Positions 32,746 through 43,652 of a stretch of DNA of 64,000 nucleotides are shown here, one piece after another. The notes under the pieces were generated by a model that worked only from the letters and a program-made list of their open reading frames with translations, made no database searches and was not told where the DNA came from. A program made the translations under genes and the position numbers. The stretch covers positions 1 to 64,000 of the forward strand of contig FWCC01000161.1 of NCBI GenBank assembly GCA_900169235.1, in the 5' to 3' direction. Position 1 is the stretch's first letter; every line of letters starts with the position of its first letter. The stretch is from Zarea fungicola. Lineage: Eukaryota > Ascomycota > Sordariomycetes > Hypocreales > Cordycipitaceae.

Positions 32746-35111
32746 ATGGAGGAAACACAAACTCCCATGGGGGAGTCGATCCGGACATCGTGAGTCAAGA
32801 ACACCATTTACCCCATCTTTACATCTCCGACAAAACTGGAGTCATTTTTACTTACTGTAGCTCGAATATAGCTGCGAACGATGCCGTCGAAGAAAAGTTT
32901 GTGAAAACCTCTCATTTTTATTCCAACCAACCACTAACCAATTACCACAGATTAAATGTGACCGAAAGAGGCCGTGCTCTCGCTGTGTCAAAGCCGGTAA
33001 GGAATGCATCTTGCAAGGCACTGGAGAGAAGCAGAGGTACAGCGTACATCCTGTTACTTTAATAGAGATTTAACTGTTAACATTCCATGGATAAGGCCGG
33101 TATCAAAGAGCTACGTCACCGCCCTCGAGGGCCAAATCGCGGCCCTTGAGCAAGTTATCCGCAGGCTTGCCCAGGCAGACGGCGCTGAGCGCGATGAGAT
33201 TCTCGCCCAGCTTCCCGTTTTATCCGTCCCAGCGCCAGAAGGCACTCCCGCCACAGAAAAGACAGAATCACCTTCAGATCCTAGCGTCGTGGCCGCGCGT
33301 CTGCGGTCCGGCCAGCTGAGGCGGCTGCATCCAAGCCAGAATGCGCAGTTCTTTGGCGGCACCAGTTTTCTGCAGATGCACCTGTCCAGAGAATCCTCCG
33401 TACCAGGCGGACCATCTGCGCTGCTGGGGACCTCACCACCGAGCGCCAGCACGCTCCACGACGCAAATCCCTTTGACGTCGCAACGATATCATCGTCCCT
33501 GCAAGCCCCCTCGGCCGCTCTCAACGCAGATTCGGACGAGTCGACGCCTCAGAGCACCTCATTTCACTATGCCCCGCACGACGAGATGTCGCAGAAGCTG
33601 ATGGCAACCTTTTTCAAAGAGCAATACCAGTACAGCATGATTGTATATCGCGAGTATTTTCTGCGAGATTACGACATTGGGTCGGGGAAATACTACTCGG
33701 ATGTGCTTCTCTACGCCATCTGTGCACTCGGTGCACTCCAATATGACGATACTCTCAATGTCTCAGAAGTCTTTGCCGGCCAGGCGCAGACACTGCTCTA
33801 CGGCTCGTTGGACAACCCCGACCTCACACTGCTACAGGCACTGGTGCTGCTGGGCTACCGAGAGATTGCGGTTGGCCGCAACTCCAAGGGCTGGCTATTC
33901 TGCGGCATGGCGTTCCGGCTCGCGCACGAGATGGGTCTGCATCTGGATCCTAGTAACTGGGACGGCTTCACCGGGTTCCACCGCGACCGCGAGATTTTGC
34001 GTCGCGTGTACTGGGGCGTCTTTACCGCGGACAAGCAGCTCAGCCTCTACTTTGGCCGGCCGCCGGCCCTGTACCCAAACGAGTCGGACGTGCGCAACAC
34101 GATTCGACTGCAGTACCCGCCAGACTGGCAGGGTCTGTTGGAGACGTATCTGTGCGAAAAGGTGTCGGCGACAGAATTCGAGGACGGGGTCGCTCTGGTG
34201 GGCTCCTTCATCTACAGAGCCGAGCTTTCCAAGATTATCCATGCCATGATTACTGATTTATTTGAGAACCGGCGTGGGGACTCGGATCCGGCTGTCGTGG
34301 CAGCAAAGTCGCGGCAGATTCACGTTTCTCTCACAAAATGGATGTCCAGTTTACCCGGCACAGTCCACTGGAACCAATGGACCGTTGGCAAGGTACAAGC
34401 CTCCGTACTCCATCTACAGTAAGTTGTTTCAAGACTAGAGAGTAAACCTCTCACCTTTGTGCACTTTCCACTAACCGTCAAACACGCAGCATGCTTTTCC
34501 ATACGGTCATGATCATCCTCCACAGGCCGCCGTCCAACATGTTTGACAAGCCGGGCATCGCCGAGAGCGAGGACGTGGAAATCTGCTACGAGTCGCTGCA
34601 GGCCATCCAGCGCCTGATGCGGAGCTTCTCGCGCTTCTACCGCTACCGGTCCCTGCCGCTCGACTTTGTGCAGACGCTCGCGACGGCCACGGGCATCGTG
34701 CTCATGAGGCGCTACTTCCTCAAGGCGTCGTGGACGGACCCGGAGGTTGAGCGCTCCGTTTCGCTGCTGCTCGAGGCGATGAACGAGATTCAAAACACGT
34801 GGCCGCCGGTCCGCGAGATTCGGGACTCGCTCGTGCAGGCGCAGCAGTCGCAGGCGGTGCTCCCGCCGGACGTGTCGTTTGCGGCAGGCGGCACAAACGA
34901 CCTGATGATGACGGGCCTGCACCTGGACATGTCCGCCATGGGCGGCTTCATGCCGCCGTTTGGAAGCCCGTCGGCGTTGGGGACCAGTGGGAGCGCGGGA
35001 GGGGAGGATATCGACACGCTGATTACGGATGAGTTTTTGAGTGCGCAAATGCAGACGCCGGATCCGGTTTTGCAGCCGTTTGACTTTAATCATCCACCTG
35101 GGATGAGTTGA
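32746..35111 (+). CDS. Zn2Cys6 transcription factor with Fungal_trans domain (NirA/Nit-4-like)
   Basis: Five exons are inferred: 32746-32789, 32872-32896, 32951-33036, 33096-34418 and 34490-35111, giving 699 aa in frame. The zinc cluster is split over three exons and reads [17 protein letters not shown], then [10 protein letters not shown], with the C-x2-C-x6-C-x5-C-x2-C-x6-C spacing. A linker and coiled-coil ([20 protein letters not shown]) follow. The middle domain carries [31 protein letters not shown] and [21 protein letters not shown], the typical Fungal_trans core. The C-terminal part begins [15 protein letters not shown]. General annotation calls this class nitrogen-assimilation-like, but its real target is unknown. 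It may regulate the adjacent DUF1445 gene; that is only suggested by position. Confidence 0.9.
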
Positions 35112-37587
35112 TTTGAAAAAGTACAATGGCGGAGGCGTTTTGAATTGGTGTTTTAACTGATGATACAAGGGGTCGCTCTTGGAGTTTGGGCTACACGGGT
35201 TACAGGCGTTGCGGGGATGGACGGGTGGAAACTACATTGATGGAGTATTAATCAAGCTGTGTCTAAAGCAGTATCGTTTTGCTTGAAAATTTCGCCATCA
35301 ATAGTTCTCCATCTAAAAAAAAAAACTCTTTTAGTTAAAAACCTGTTGGTTCTTTGCGCGACGATGACTTCATGATTCAGGTTTGGAGACTAGCTTGATG
35401 TCTTATTATTCAAGCATTGTGTCAAACGCTGAGGCTTTTTTTCTTAAATTCCAATAGTTCTCTCTTTCCCATATTTCTCTTTTAGTAATTAAAAAAAAAT
35501 TATTCTATGCCTCGCTGGGCAATTTGCTTCTGCCCACACCCCGGCCGGATAGGGCTTCGCTATCAGTGGGCGGGATCACCGACGCTTACGATCCCCATAT
35601 GGGTGCCGCGGGGCTTCGCTGTCCTATGCCATTATAGAGTGGGTTTTCAGTTTTTTTTTTAATGTGATGTCTACGGATTATATTTACCGAAAAGCGGAGA
35701 GAAAATGAGGAATATTTTTCTTTGAAAGTTTCGAAGTGAGCAGAAAAGATTTGGCTTGATACTGGTGGATCAAGTCAGCCTCTGTCGGCCTTTTTCCCAG
35801 ATGGGCTCTGGAGTACATAATTCCAAGCAAGTCGTCGTTAGCTCCAAGCTGCAATGTGTTTACCTCCGGCAAATGCCGAATTTGAGATCCTAACTTGATT
35901 TCATTTCTCTGTTATTATTAATTAAAGTGGAATTAGTTGGTCGGAGCTTCAGCGAGATTACACATGTCCTCGGTAATAGGTAATAGATTGACCCTGAGTC
36001 CATGACACATTCATGGAGCTGTCCATGGGCGGGGACGGGGGATGGGCCGTCAGCTAACTAGCCCGAGATGGATGGCGTAGAATCGTCCAAAAATAGAAAA
36101 GGCTGCTTTGTCCTTTTCATCTAAGCAACTGTTGAAATTGCAGTGCATGGCCTTTGAAGAGTAAGCTAACGTGTTGCTTGCTACGGTTCTTCTCAATAAA
36201 TCTACAGAATACCGGATACAGATTGCTTGTATAATATATGCACAAAATGTTTGCGTAGGCTGCTTTGGCCACTTTACCATGGGCCGGTGGAAGGTGGTGC
36301 CATTGCCTTGGTGTTTCTTCTGTGGGTGGCCACACTCAAGACAAGATGCAGCAGTGGGGGATTCACAGCCAGCCCTGTGCTAATAAGTGCTCCGTAATAA
36401 GGAGTACTCCATATCAGTACAGACTCCTCCAACCGGGCAATATCTTTGTGCGGATCCACGTCACGAAAAGCAATCAAGAAATGTGTCCACTGCTATTGAC
36501 TGCGGAGCTGCAATGAAAATCACGGTATGCATCTCCGTGGAAAAAAGCAAAGGCTCTGCCGTGTGTGAGTTATCGTATGAGACAGGTTTGTGCGGTGTGG
36601 TAGAGTATGCGACGCCATGATTCAGAGGCAAGTGTTTGACGCCATGCCAAGTCAGCAATCTCAGGCATGTCTCGTCAATCTCTAGCCGTTTCGATTCCTT
36701 TCACGAGCTGTTGTGGGAGAGGGGCCTTTTCTGGCATTCCAACCAGCGTGCGCCAACTCACCGTGGTGTGGCAGCCGACAGCAAAAAGTGTTTCATCGCG
36801 CCCTTGAGCCCTTGGGGAAATCCCACTGACGCAGGGCTGGTGCCGCATCTATGGCGGACGCCACGTACTGAGGTCCATGTCTTGTCAAGCGATGCCATAC
36901 TGGTCGACAGAGTTGGCGATGGAGACTGTCGTCGTGGTATCTGGGCGAGACAAAGTTTTGCTGTTGAGTAACTGGTGCTGCTATATTTGAACTGCAATGT
37001 GACTGCAAGGCTGCTTCTTGCATTCATATGCGAGCCCACAAGAGAATTTTACGCATAAAACGGTAAATTTGTGGCTTTGAACATGCATGATTATAATACA
37101 CCGTTGACCATTATATTGGAAAAAGTCGGCCAAGGTGATGTGACCCACGGACCGCTCGCTGTACATACATTTATCCACCCCCCTGTATGTGACATTCTCC
37201 AGCCCCGAGAGGCCTGTAAGTTGCCAGCCTGCTCGGTGCCTCCGTTCATGATGCTGCTCAGCTGGAAGTGCATCCCCTGTCTAGTAGGGAGGCATCTTTT
37301 CTCTGAACAGAGAGGAATTGCTGCGGTTATTATTGATGAGAAAGCCACACAATTACAGAGTTGCTCAATAGTGATTTCTTTCACTTGAGCCCCTTTGCCG
37401 ATCCAGTTCGGCGTCGTTCAGCTCAACAGTCACAAGTGTGCCATGGCGCAAGCCTAGCTGCTAGCTGTTACCAGCTGTCGCTAGCCTACTGTAGTGCCTC
37501 TGGTATCTACCAACTCAGCTGCAAGCTCCCCCAAGTGGCAAAGCCCCAAAGCTATCCCCAGATAACCACTAGGCCTCCCCTGAAAAT

Positions 37588-37631
37588 AGCCTAAAAACAG
37601 CCTAAAAACAGCCTAAAAACAGCCTAAAAAC
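37588..37631. repeat. Four perfect 11-bp tandem repeats
   Basis: AGCCTAAAAAC is repeated exactly four times head to tail, about 290 bp upstream of the F-box gene start. Copy number could vary between strains. Confidence 0.9.
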
Positions 37632-37861
37632 ATTCTACTAATCAACTAAACCGCTCAGCAGCCTCCAACGTTTTAGTGGCGACAAGGCACAGCCGCACTC
37701 TGTCCGTCATCACCTGCGCGTCGCCTTATTGGCCCAACATCCAGATTTCCTGTCTGGGAACCCTCTTCGCAGACACGCATCAACATCCTTGCTTGCATTT
37801 CTAGCAACAACAATCTAGCACAAGCTGCACATCCATCGGCTCCTCATCCGAATCTTGTTGA

Positions 37862-37879
37862 ATGTCGTTCGATATATAA
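37862..37879 (+). promoter_or_regulatory. Five-codon upstream ORF in the F-box gene leader
   Basis: ATG TCG TTC GAT ATA TAA encodes Met-Ser-Phe-Asp-Ile-stop and ends 40 nt before the main ATG at 37920. If transcribed, it could lower translation of the downstream frame; no transcript data are available. Confidence 0.45.
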
Positions 37880-37919
37880 AACGGCCGCGGCCTCTTCGTC
37901 TCCACGAGGCGCTGCCATC

Positions 37920-40900
37920 ATGGACGACGACCAAACGCCCACTGTGTCGCCAACCACCACCATCGTCATGGGCCAGCCTGCTTCTCCGCATCGGCCCAAC
38001 AAGGCCGCATCACAGCCCTTTGAGCGGCTTCCAGACGAGATTATCGAGCAGTACGCCTTCCCCGCGCCCATGTAGTGCATCAATGTCTGCAGACCCCATA
38101 CTCATGAGCCGCTTTCTTTACACAGGATCCTAGGGGCCGCCGATCCCGATGCCTTTGCCTCGCTCGTCGTCCTCAACCAGCAAACCCGCCGTGTCTCCCA
38201 ACGAGCCTATCTCTACGCGAGCCAACTCCAACGATGCGCCTCCTACGCCAACGCCCATGCTCCCATTGCAAAGGTCCAAGACGACGACCTGCCTAGGCTG
38301 CGCCGCCTCTTCAGCCTCGAAGTCAAGCGCAACTTCTTCAACGCCTACAATCGGCCCGCCGAAACCCTCGTCAAGCTCGTCTCCAACTCCATCAGCTCCT
38401 CCTCCTCCTGCCCCGGCGGCGAGGGCATGCAGTTTAGCCACTCGTCCAAGGGCCACTGCCTTTTGGCCTACAACTCATCTAGAATTTACCTTCTCAGTGT
38501 CCAGTGCCCTCATCTCCAAGTTAAGCGCGAGTTCAAGATTCTACGTCGTCCCCTCTCCGCCACCATTACCGACGATGCCACTACTCTCGTTGTTCTCTCG
38601 TCTGAAATGCAGGTCTACCTCTACGACCTCACACAGAGCCCTCCTAAGCGGAGAAATGCCATTATTCTTGACAAAAATCCTCGGACCATTGCCATATCCT
38701 CCTGTGGTTCTGTAATGGCCATTGCTTACGATACAGGAATCGAAGTCTCGTCGTTGCACCCAAGCGCCCTATCGACAGACCGCCGTCAAGTCAAATGCGA
38801 CCCTGTCGACATTCTTGCCTTCTCCTTTGACGGCACCCAGATTCTCGGCACCACCATTCAGTCCAGTCCTCCGAATACTGTCGTCTTAACAGCTCCATAC
38901 TACGACCCCGGCGCCGTGGCCGACCAGGACAATCTCAGCTCCATGTGGACCACGTCCATTCTCTTCCCAAATACCAGCCATGACTGCAGCCACGCCATTC
39001 TTTTGCAAAACGGAGCGCGAGAAGAGGCCTGTTGGGCTTTTACATATGACCGGAGCTTCGAGACGTTTCGTGCCATTCGCATCGACGATCTCCGCAATGG
39101 CACGACCTACTTTACCGGCCCTGTTCCGAGACCAACCTCCCAATCCAAACTGCTCCCCACCACACTACCAGCAGCCGCCTATCACGGCCAGTTAGTCTCT
39201 GCTGGCTTCCATGGCAGCGAAATTTGGGTGTACGGCGTTCCCGAGGACTTGGACGCTGTCCCGGAGCATCAGCAAAATGGCATAGAGGGCTCGCCCGGTC
39301 TTGGCAGGAAAAACAGCAACCATAGCAACCTATCTCGCGCTGGCTCATCGCGTGGTCGAGACGACAACGCCAGGCCGCCCCAGTGGCAGATTTTATGCGA
39401 CAAGTCTCGCAACAACTTTGTCGCCGGACGCAAGGTCGCCGAGCTGACCGGCATGAGCACCGTGAAGTGGGTGGAAGGCTTTGCCGGCTCGTCAGCCCAA
39501 GACCGATTGCTCGTAACATCACAGAGTATTTCTCCCTTTCGGCTTGCCACGGATGAAGAGGACATGGATTTCGAGGATGGTGGCCGCGTTTGTATCCTGG
39601 ATTTTGAATATGGACCACGAAGTGGATCAAAGCGTGTCGTCGTCATTGAGGTTGGTACAGACGACGCTGAGATTTTACAGGAAGAACAACTCGATATTGA
39701 GACAGAAGTGGCCATTGTGCGACGGCGTACAGTTGCACAAAACCGCTCTGGTCGAAATCACCTTCTCCGAGCCGCCACAACAGCGAACCAGCACCTCATG
39801 CCGCCAATGCCTCGCAGAACATCGGTTGGCGACAAAGATGACGATCCACTGGAACCAAGGAAGGTCGGCATCAACCCCGCCGACAGGGGTAGCAGAGAAT
39901 CTATATCATCCATTGCGTCAATCGACGAGATGGAGGCGTTGGATGCCCCGTATTCCCATGCGAGCCCTCGCTCCACAACAACCTTGCGACGCGCCGCCAC
40001 GGCCGCTGCAGCGAATCGTCGATTGAACCCACGCACAGCCAACGGAGAGCCAGTGGTGTACCGTCGCGCTGACGGACGAGGTGAAATCCCCCACGAGAGT
40101 GACGCAGATAACTGGGTTCCTCCGCCGCCACCTTACCAAGCGGAGGATCCAGTCAGCCTGCCAGCCTTTCTCCGACGTCCCGCAAGAGCCCCGCTGCCTT
40201 CACCTGTACGACCATATATGCCTGTCGCACATGTACAGAGCCCAGAATGGCCTGGCCAGTTTTCGCCTCGGACGCAGCATGCCCAGCTTGACGGGTTCCA
40301 AACTCCTCGTCAGCGAACGGCGAGTGACTCGACGACATACAGCACCATGCAGCGCACGGAAAACATCCAAAGACCATTGTCGTCGCCATCATTCGTGCCG
40401 GTAGATCCAGACGTCGGCATGGAAGATCTATATGGCGTGTCGCCGACGTCTTCACCTGCCCCGGAAAGCCAAGTCACACGAAATGCTGGAAATACTTCGT
40501 CTCAACCTGGAGCTCGTCGCACAGGTTTGGAGCGCCATGAAACGACAACGGTCACGGCCACCCCTGCAACCGTTGAGAGCTACCCTGTCCCAGTACCAGC
40601 AGAGCCAACACGGCGTGATCCTGGTCCCGCAGGTAGTTTGCTTCTTGCCGTTGAAATCCCATCGGCGCTGTTCTCGCCCATCAGTCCAACGCAACCAGTG
40701 GCTGGTCGGCGATTATCCAACGCTCAAACGTGGCCTTTGGCAGCACAGCCGCCGACGCAGCCAACGATGCCAGTAGCCCGAAAACCCGTTGCATCAGCGC
40801 AGTCGGCGCCGGGCACCAGCGCCACCATGGCCGAAGTCGCGTCCGAGGGGCTGGCGCTCCCGCCGCCGCCGAGCCTCGATCAGCTTGATCGCCTGAACAG

Positions 40901-41561
40901 GAGAATCAGCATGGGCGCGCCTCGTCGCCTCTCTGGTGGTATTCTCAACCAGTGGGCGGCCCCAGGCAGCCGCGACAGTCTCGTCGGTGCCCCATCGAAG
41001 CAGCATTCGTTTGATCAGCGCTCGTCGTCGACCGAGACGCAAACGCTGGTCAATCCGAACGAGGAGCAGCCACTCATCATCAGTACGCCCGAGGGTGTGA
41101 GCGGCGCCTTTGATTCGCCCGGCGAGACGCAGATTCTGGCACCCGTACCACGTCGGCCGCGGCAGAATATCCCGTTCGAGCCTGGCCAGCCCCCAGCGCC
41201 TTTGCAATCCCTGTTCCCGGCACTGCCGAACCAAATCAACGGGCCGCATCAGTCGAACCGTCCTCTGCCTTCGTGGCTGTCTGCGCCGCCACCGGGATCC
41301 ACGCGATCGCCGCTGCGGGTGACGAGGAAGCCGAGCAGGGCGGAGCGCGGGGCGGCGAAGAACATGCGTGATGCGAAGAAGCGTGGGTGGAGGCCCAAGA
41401 CAAAGAAGGATAAAGAATCCAAACTACCGCAGCACCAACAGCTGCATCAGGGTCATCCGGGGTTGGGTCTTGAAGACTCTGGATGGACGGATGTTGCGCC
41501 GCCGCCTCCTCCCAAGGACTACAAGGAGAGCAAGAAGGACAAGAAATGTGTGGTCATGTAG
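37920..41561 (+). CDS. F-box / beta-propeller-like protein with C-terminal CaaX box
   Basis: Exons 37920-38050 and 38126-41561 join across a 75-nt intron (GTACGC...CACAG) to give 1188 aa. An F-box-like segment at about residues 32-65 (FERLPDEIIEQILGAADPDA) would bind Skp1 in an SCF ubiquitin ligase. Residues of about 110-480 look like a WD/beta-propeller, with successive strands such as YLYDLTQSPPKRRNAII, RTIAISSCGSVMAIAYD and GFHGSEIWVYG. The second half is Pro/Ser-rich and disordered. The extreme C-terminus, KESKKDKKCVVM, is a polybasic stretch plus a Cys-aliphatic-aliphatic-Met CaaX motif, predicting farnesylation and membrane attachment. The F-box family type is conserved in Pezizomycotina, but I know no defined function. 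The start at 37920 has CATCATGGAC context. Confidence 0.86.
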
Positions 41562-42149
41562 TGTGGAAGATTAATGTTGTTGGTGTACATGTGGTGAAAT
41601 GTAAGTGGTGTTTTTGATTTTTGCATCAGGGGCATATAATTATCATTTTCTTTTTGGAAAAGCGATGTGAAAGCGATTCATTTTGGTATTTGGTCTTTTT
41701 TTCTCTCTCCTAATCTTTGTTCATGGCTTTACATGACAAGTTTGTATTGGCCATTGTCAAATCATTTTGTCATTTTGGAATCTGGGAAGCGAGCATCTAT
41801 ATATCACAAACTACAGCATCATCATAATGAATAGTTGCGTTTATTTTATAAGTTTGTACTGTGAATAAAATTGCATAACACAAACTAAAATGCAACTAGC
41901 AGAAAGTTTATCTAAATAATAATGCGTAAAAATCAAAACGGACACCAACTGGGTGAATTAATTGGATAAAAAGCAAAACAAAACCTCTCATACAGATGAG
42001 AACCAAAACCAAAGTATAACTCTATCATTTTTACATGAACTGGTGGTATTATGTGCTCCATTTTCTACAAAATGGCTGACAGCAAAAAAAGGTAAAAAAA
42101 AAAAAAAAAAAAGTTCTTTCTCGTCTTCCCAACCTTTTCCATCGTTCCA
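41562..42149. other. Convergent AT-rich spacer
   Basis: This is an AT-rich region between converging genes, with an A-run at about 42093-42111. It holds the 3' ends of both neighbours. No gene is visible. Confidence 0.6.
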
Positions 42150-42672
42150 TCAAAGACGCGGCGTCGTCCCCGGCACATAGCGTTCTTTACCCCTATGCAC
42201 ACCCCCCAGGTCTGCGTTGTCCATCAGATCCGAAAACGTAGTCAGTCGATTCTTGGCCTCGTGGATATCCCGACTCTTCAACTGCTGCTTTGGCTGCTGC
42301 GGTGGTGCCCGCTCTTGACTGGGCACCGCGTTGGCGTCCGCAAAGACGTTGATGCTCTCCTCGCTCGCCTCGCGCCGGACGTGCTGCGTCTCGGTGTGCC
42401 TCGACACGATGCGCTGGTGGCTCGACGGCCTCATGCCACGGATCGGCGCGAGGCGGCCATTCACGACGTGGCCCGTCTTTGCATTCTTCTCGGCCTCCTC
42501 CTCATCATCCACATCCGCATGCGCATCATCGGCGTGGGCAAACGGCGAAACAGAAGAAACAGCGGATGCGCGATGGAGGGATGGGTTCGGCGAGGAGAAT
42601 GGATTCGGGATGGAGAGGCGGTTGTTGCTTGCCGGCGTGAGGTTGCGCGGTTTCAGGAAAGTCTGCCGCCGC

Positions 42673-42710
<38 letters not shown>

Positions 42711-43652
42711 ATGGTTAGGGTGCGCTCCGTGGCCTGTTGAGCCGCTCCAGCGGCTGTTGATTGGCTTGTTGCTTATGGACGACATGGCCGAGGGGCTCTT
42801 GAGGATAAAGTCGGTGCGGAAGGAGGCGTCGTGCCGGACAATGGGCTCGGAGATGATGAGCGGTGGTGCCACTGCCGTGAACGACGATGGACCACCATTA
42901 CTACTGCCGCCGCCGCCGCCGGGAGGACCCTTGAACGTGGACTTTTCATACCGCTGGTTGTGGGATCTGGCGCGGTTGCGGCGACGGATGTAGAGGATGC
43001 CCACGATGACGAGGATGAGGAGCACCAAGCTGCCGCCGACGACACCGCCGATGATGGACATGGTGTTGGACTTCATGCCGCCTCCGTCGCCACCGGGTGA
43101 TGCTGTTGCCTGAGCTGGTGCCGTCGATGAAGAGGTAGCAGTCGATGGCGCTGCACTACCACTGCTGGTCGTCGTCATCGTCGTTGACGTGGTAGTGGTA
43201 CTGCTCTCCTGTCCGGGCTTCTTGGACTGGTCCTCATCTCGTATACACTGCGGGTTGGTCACCTGCCCGGCTGCTGAAATCTTGTCGGCACACGTATACC
43301 CAAACGGACAGCACCCATTGTCGCAGGTGTCCAGCTTGACAGTGAAGACAGAGGTGAGTACGGAGCCGTCCGGGTTGCTCTTGGGGTCTTGGAGCGATAC
43401 GTTGCACGGGATCGGCTGGATGCGGTCGCAGGTGCTCCCAGTCGGGCAGCAGAGGGCCGTGGTGTTGCCGGCCAGGGCCTGGCAGGTGGTGTCCTTGGGG
43501 CAGCAGAAGCCCGACGGGAGCGTGGAGGGGCAGACGAGGAGGTCTTGCCGTGCGCAGACGGAGTTGTCGGCGGCGTTTTGTGGAATCGCGTGGGTTGGTA
43601 TCGGGTTGATACTCGCCGTTATGAGGGCGAAGAGGGCACGACGTCGGTGCAT
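42150..43652 (-). CDS. Cysteine-rich single-pass membrane protein with CCP modules and polyQ
   Basis: This 500-aa intronless protein starts with a hydrophobic signal segment (MHRRRALFALITASINPIP). The extracellular part (about 30-140) has three similar modules, GFCCPKDTTC, ALCCPTGSTC and NGCCPFGYTC, resembling granulin-type CCP...C motifs. A Ser/Thr-rich stalk (150-185) that is probably O-mannosylated leads to a membrane helix at about 199-222 (IIGGVVGGSLVLLILVIVGI) followed by RRRNRAR. The cytosolic tail is disordered and contains 12 consecutive glutamines. The architecture (Cys-rich head, S/T stalk, one membrane span, long tail) resembles fungal wall-stress sensors of the Wsc/Mid2 style, but homology is not shown. 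A sensor or cell-wall role is an inference. Confidence 0.8.
42675..42710. repeat. Twelve CTG triplets (12 glutamines on the minus strand)
   Basis: This is a perfect trinucleotide run coding polyglutamine in the cytosolic tail of the membrane protein. It is likely to vary in length between strains. Confidence 0.95.

Larger units (their letters stand above)
35112..37919. other. Gene-free spacer with GC-rich hairpin patch and F-box gene leader
   Basis: This spacer of about 2.8 kb shows no supportable gene. An isolated GC-rich patch at 35541-35623 contains two GGGCTTCGCTRTC copies and a CCCATATGGG palindrome, in otherwise AT-rich DNA. The end of the stretch holds an 11-bp tandem repeat and the upstream ORF of the next gene. 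Confidence 0.5.

Noticed and set aside
37588..37631. CRISPR-like array
   Set aside because: The 11-bp units are contiguous with no spacers; this is a simple tandem repeat in a eukaryotic genome.
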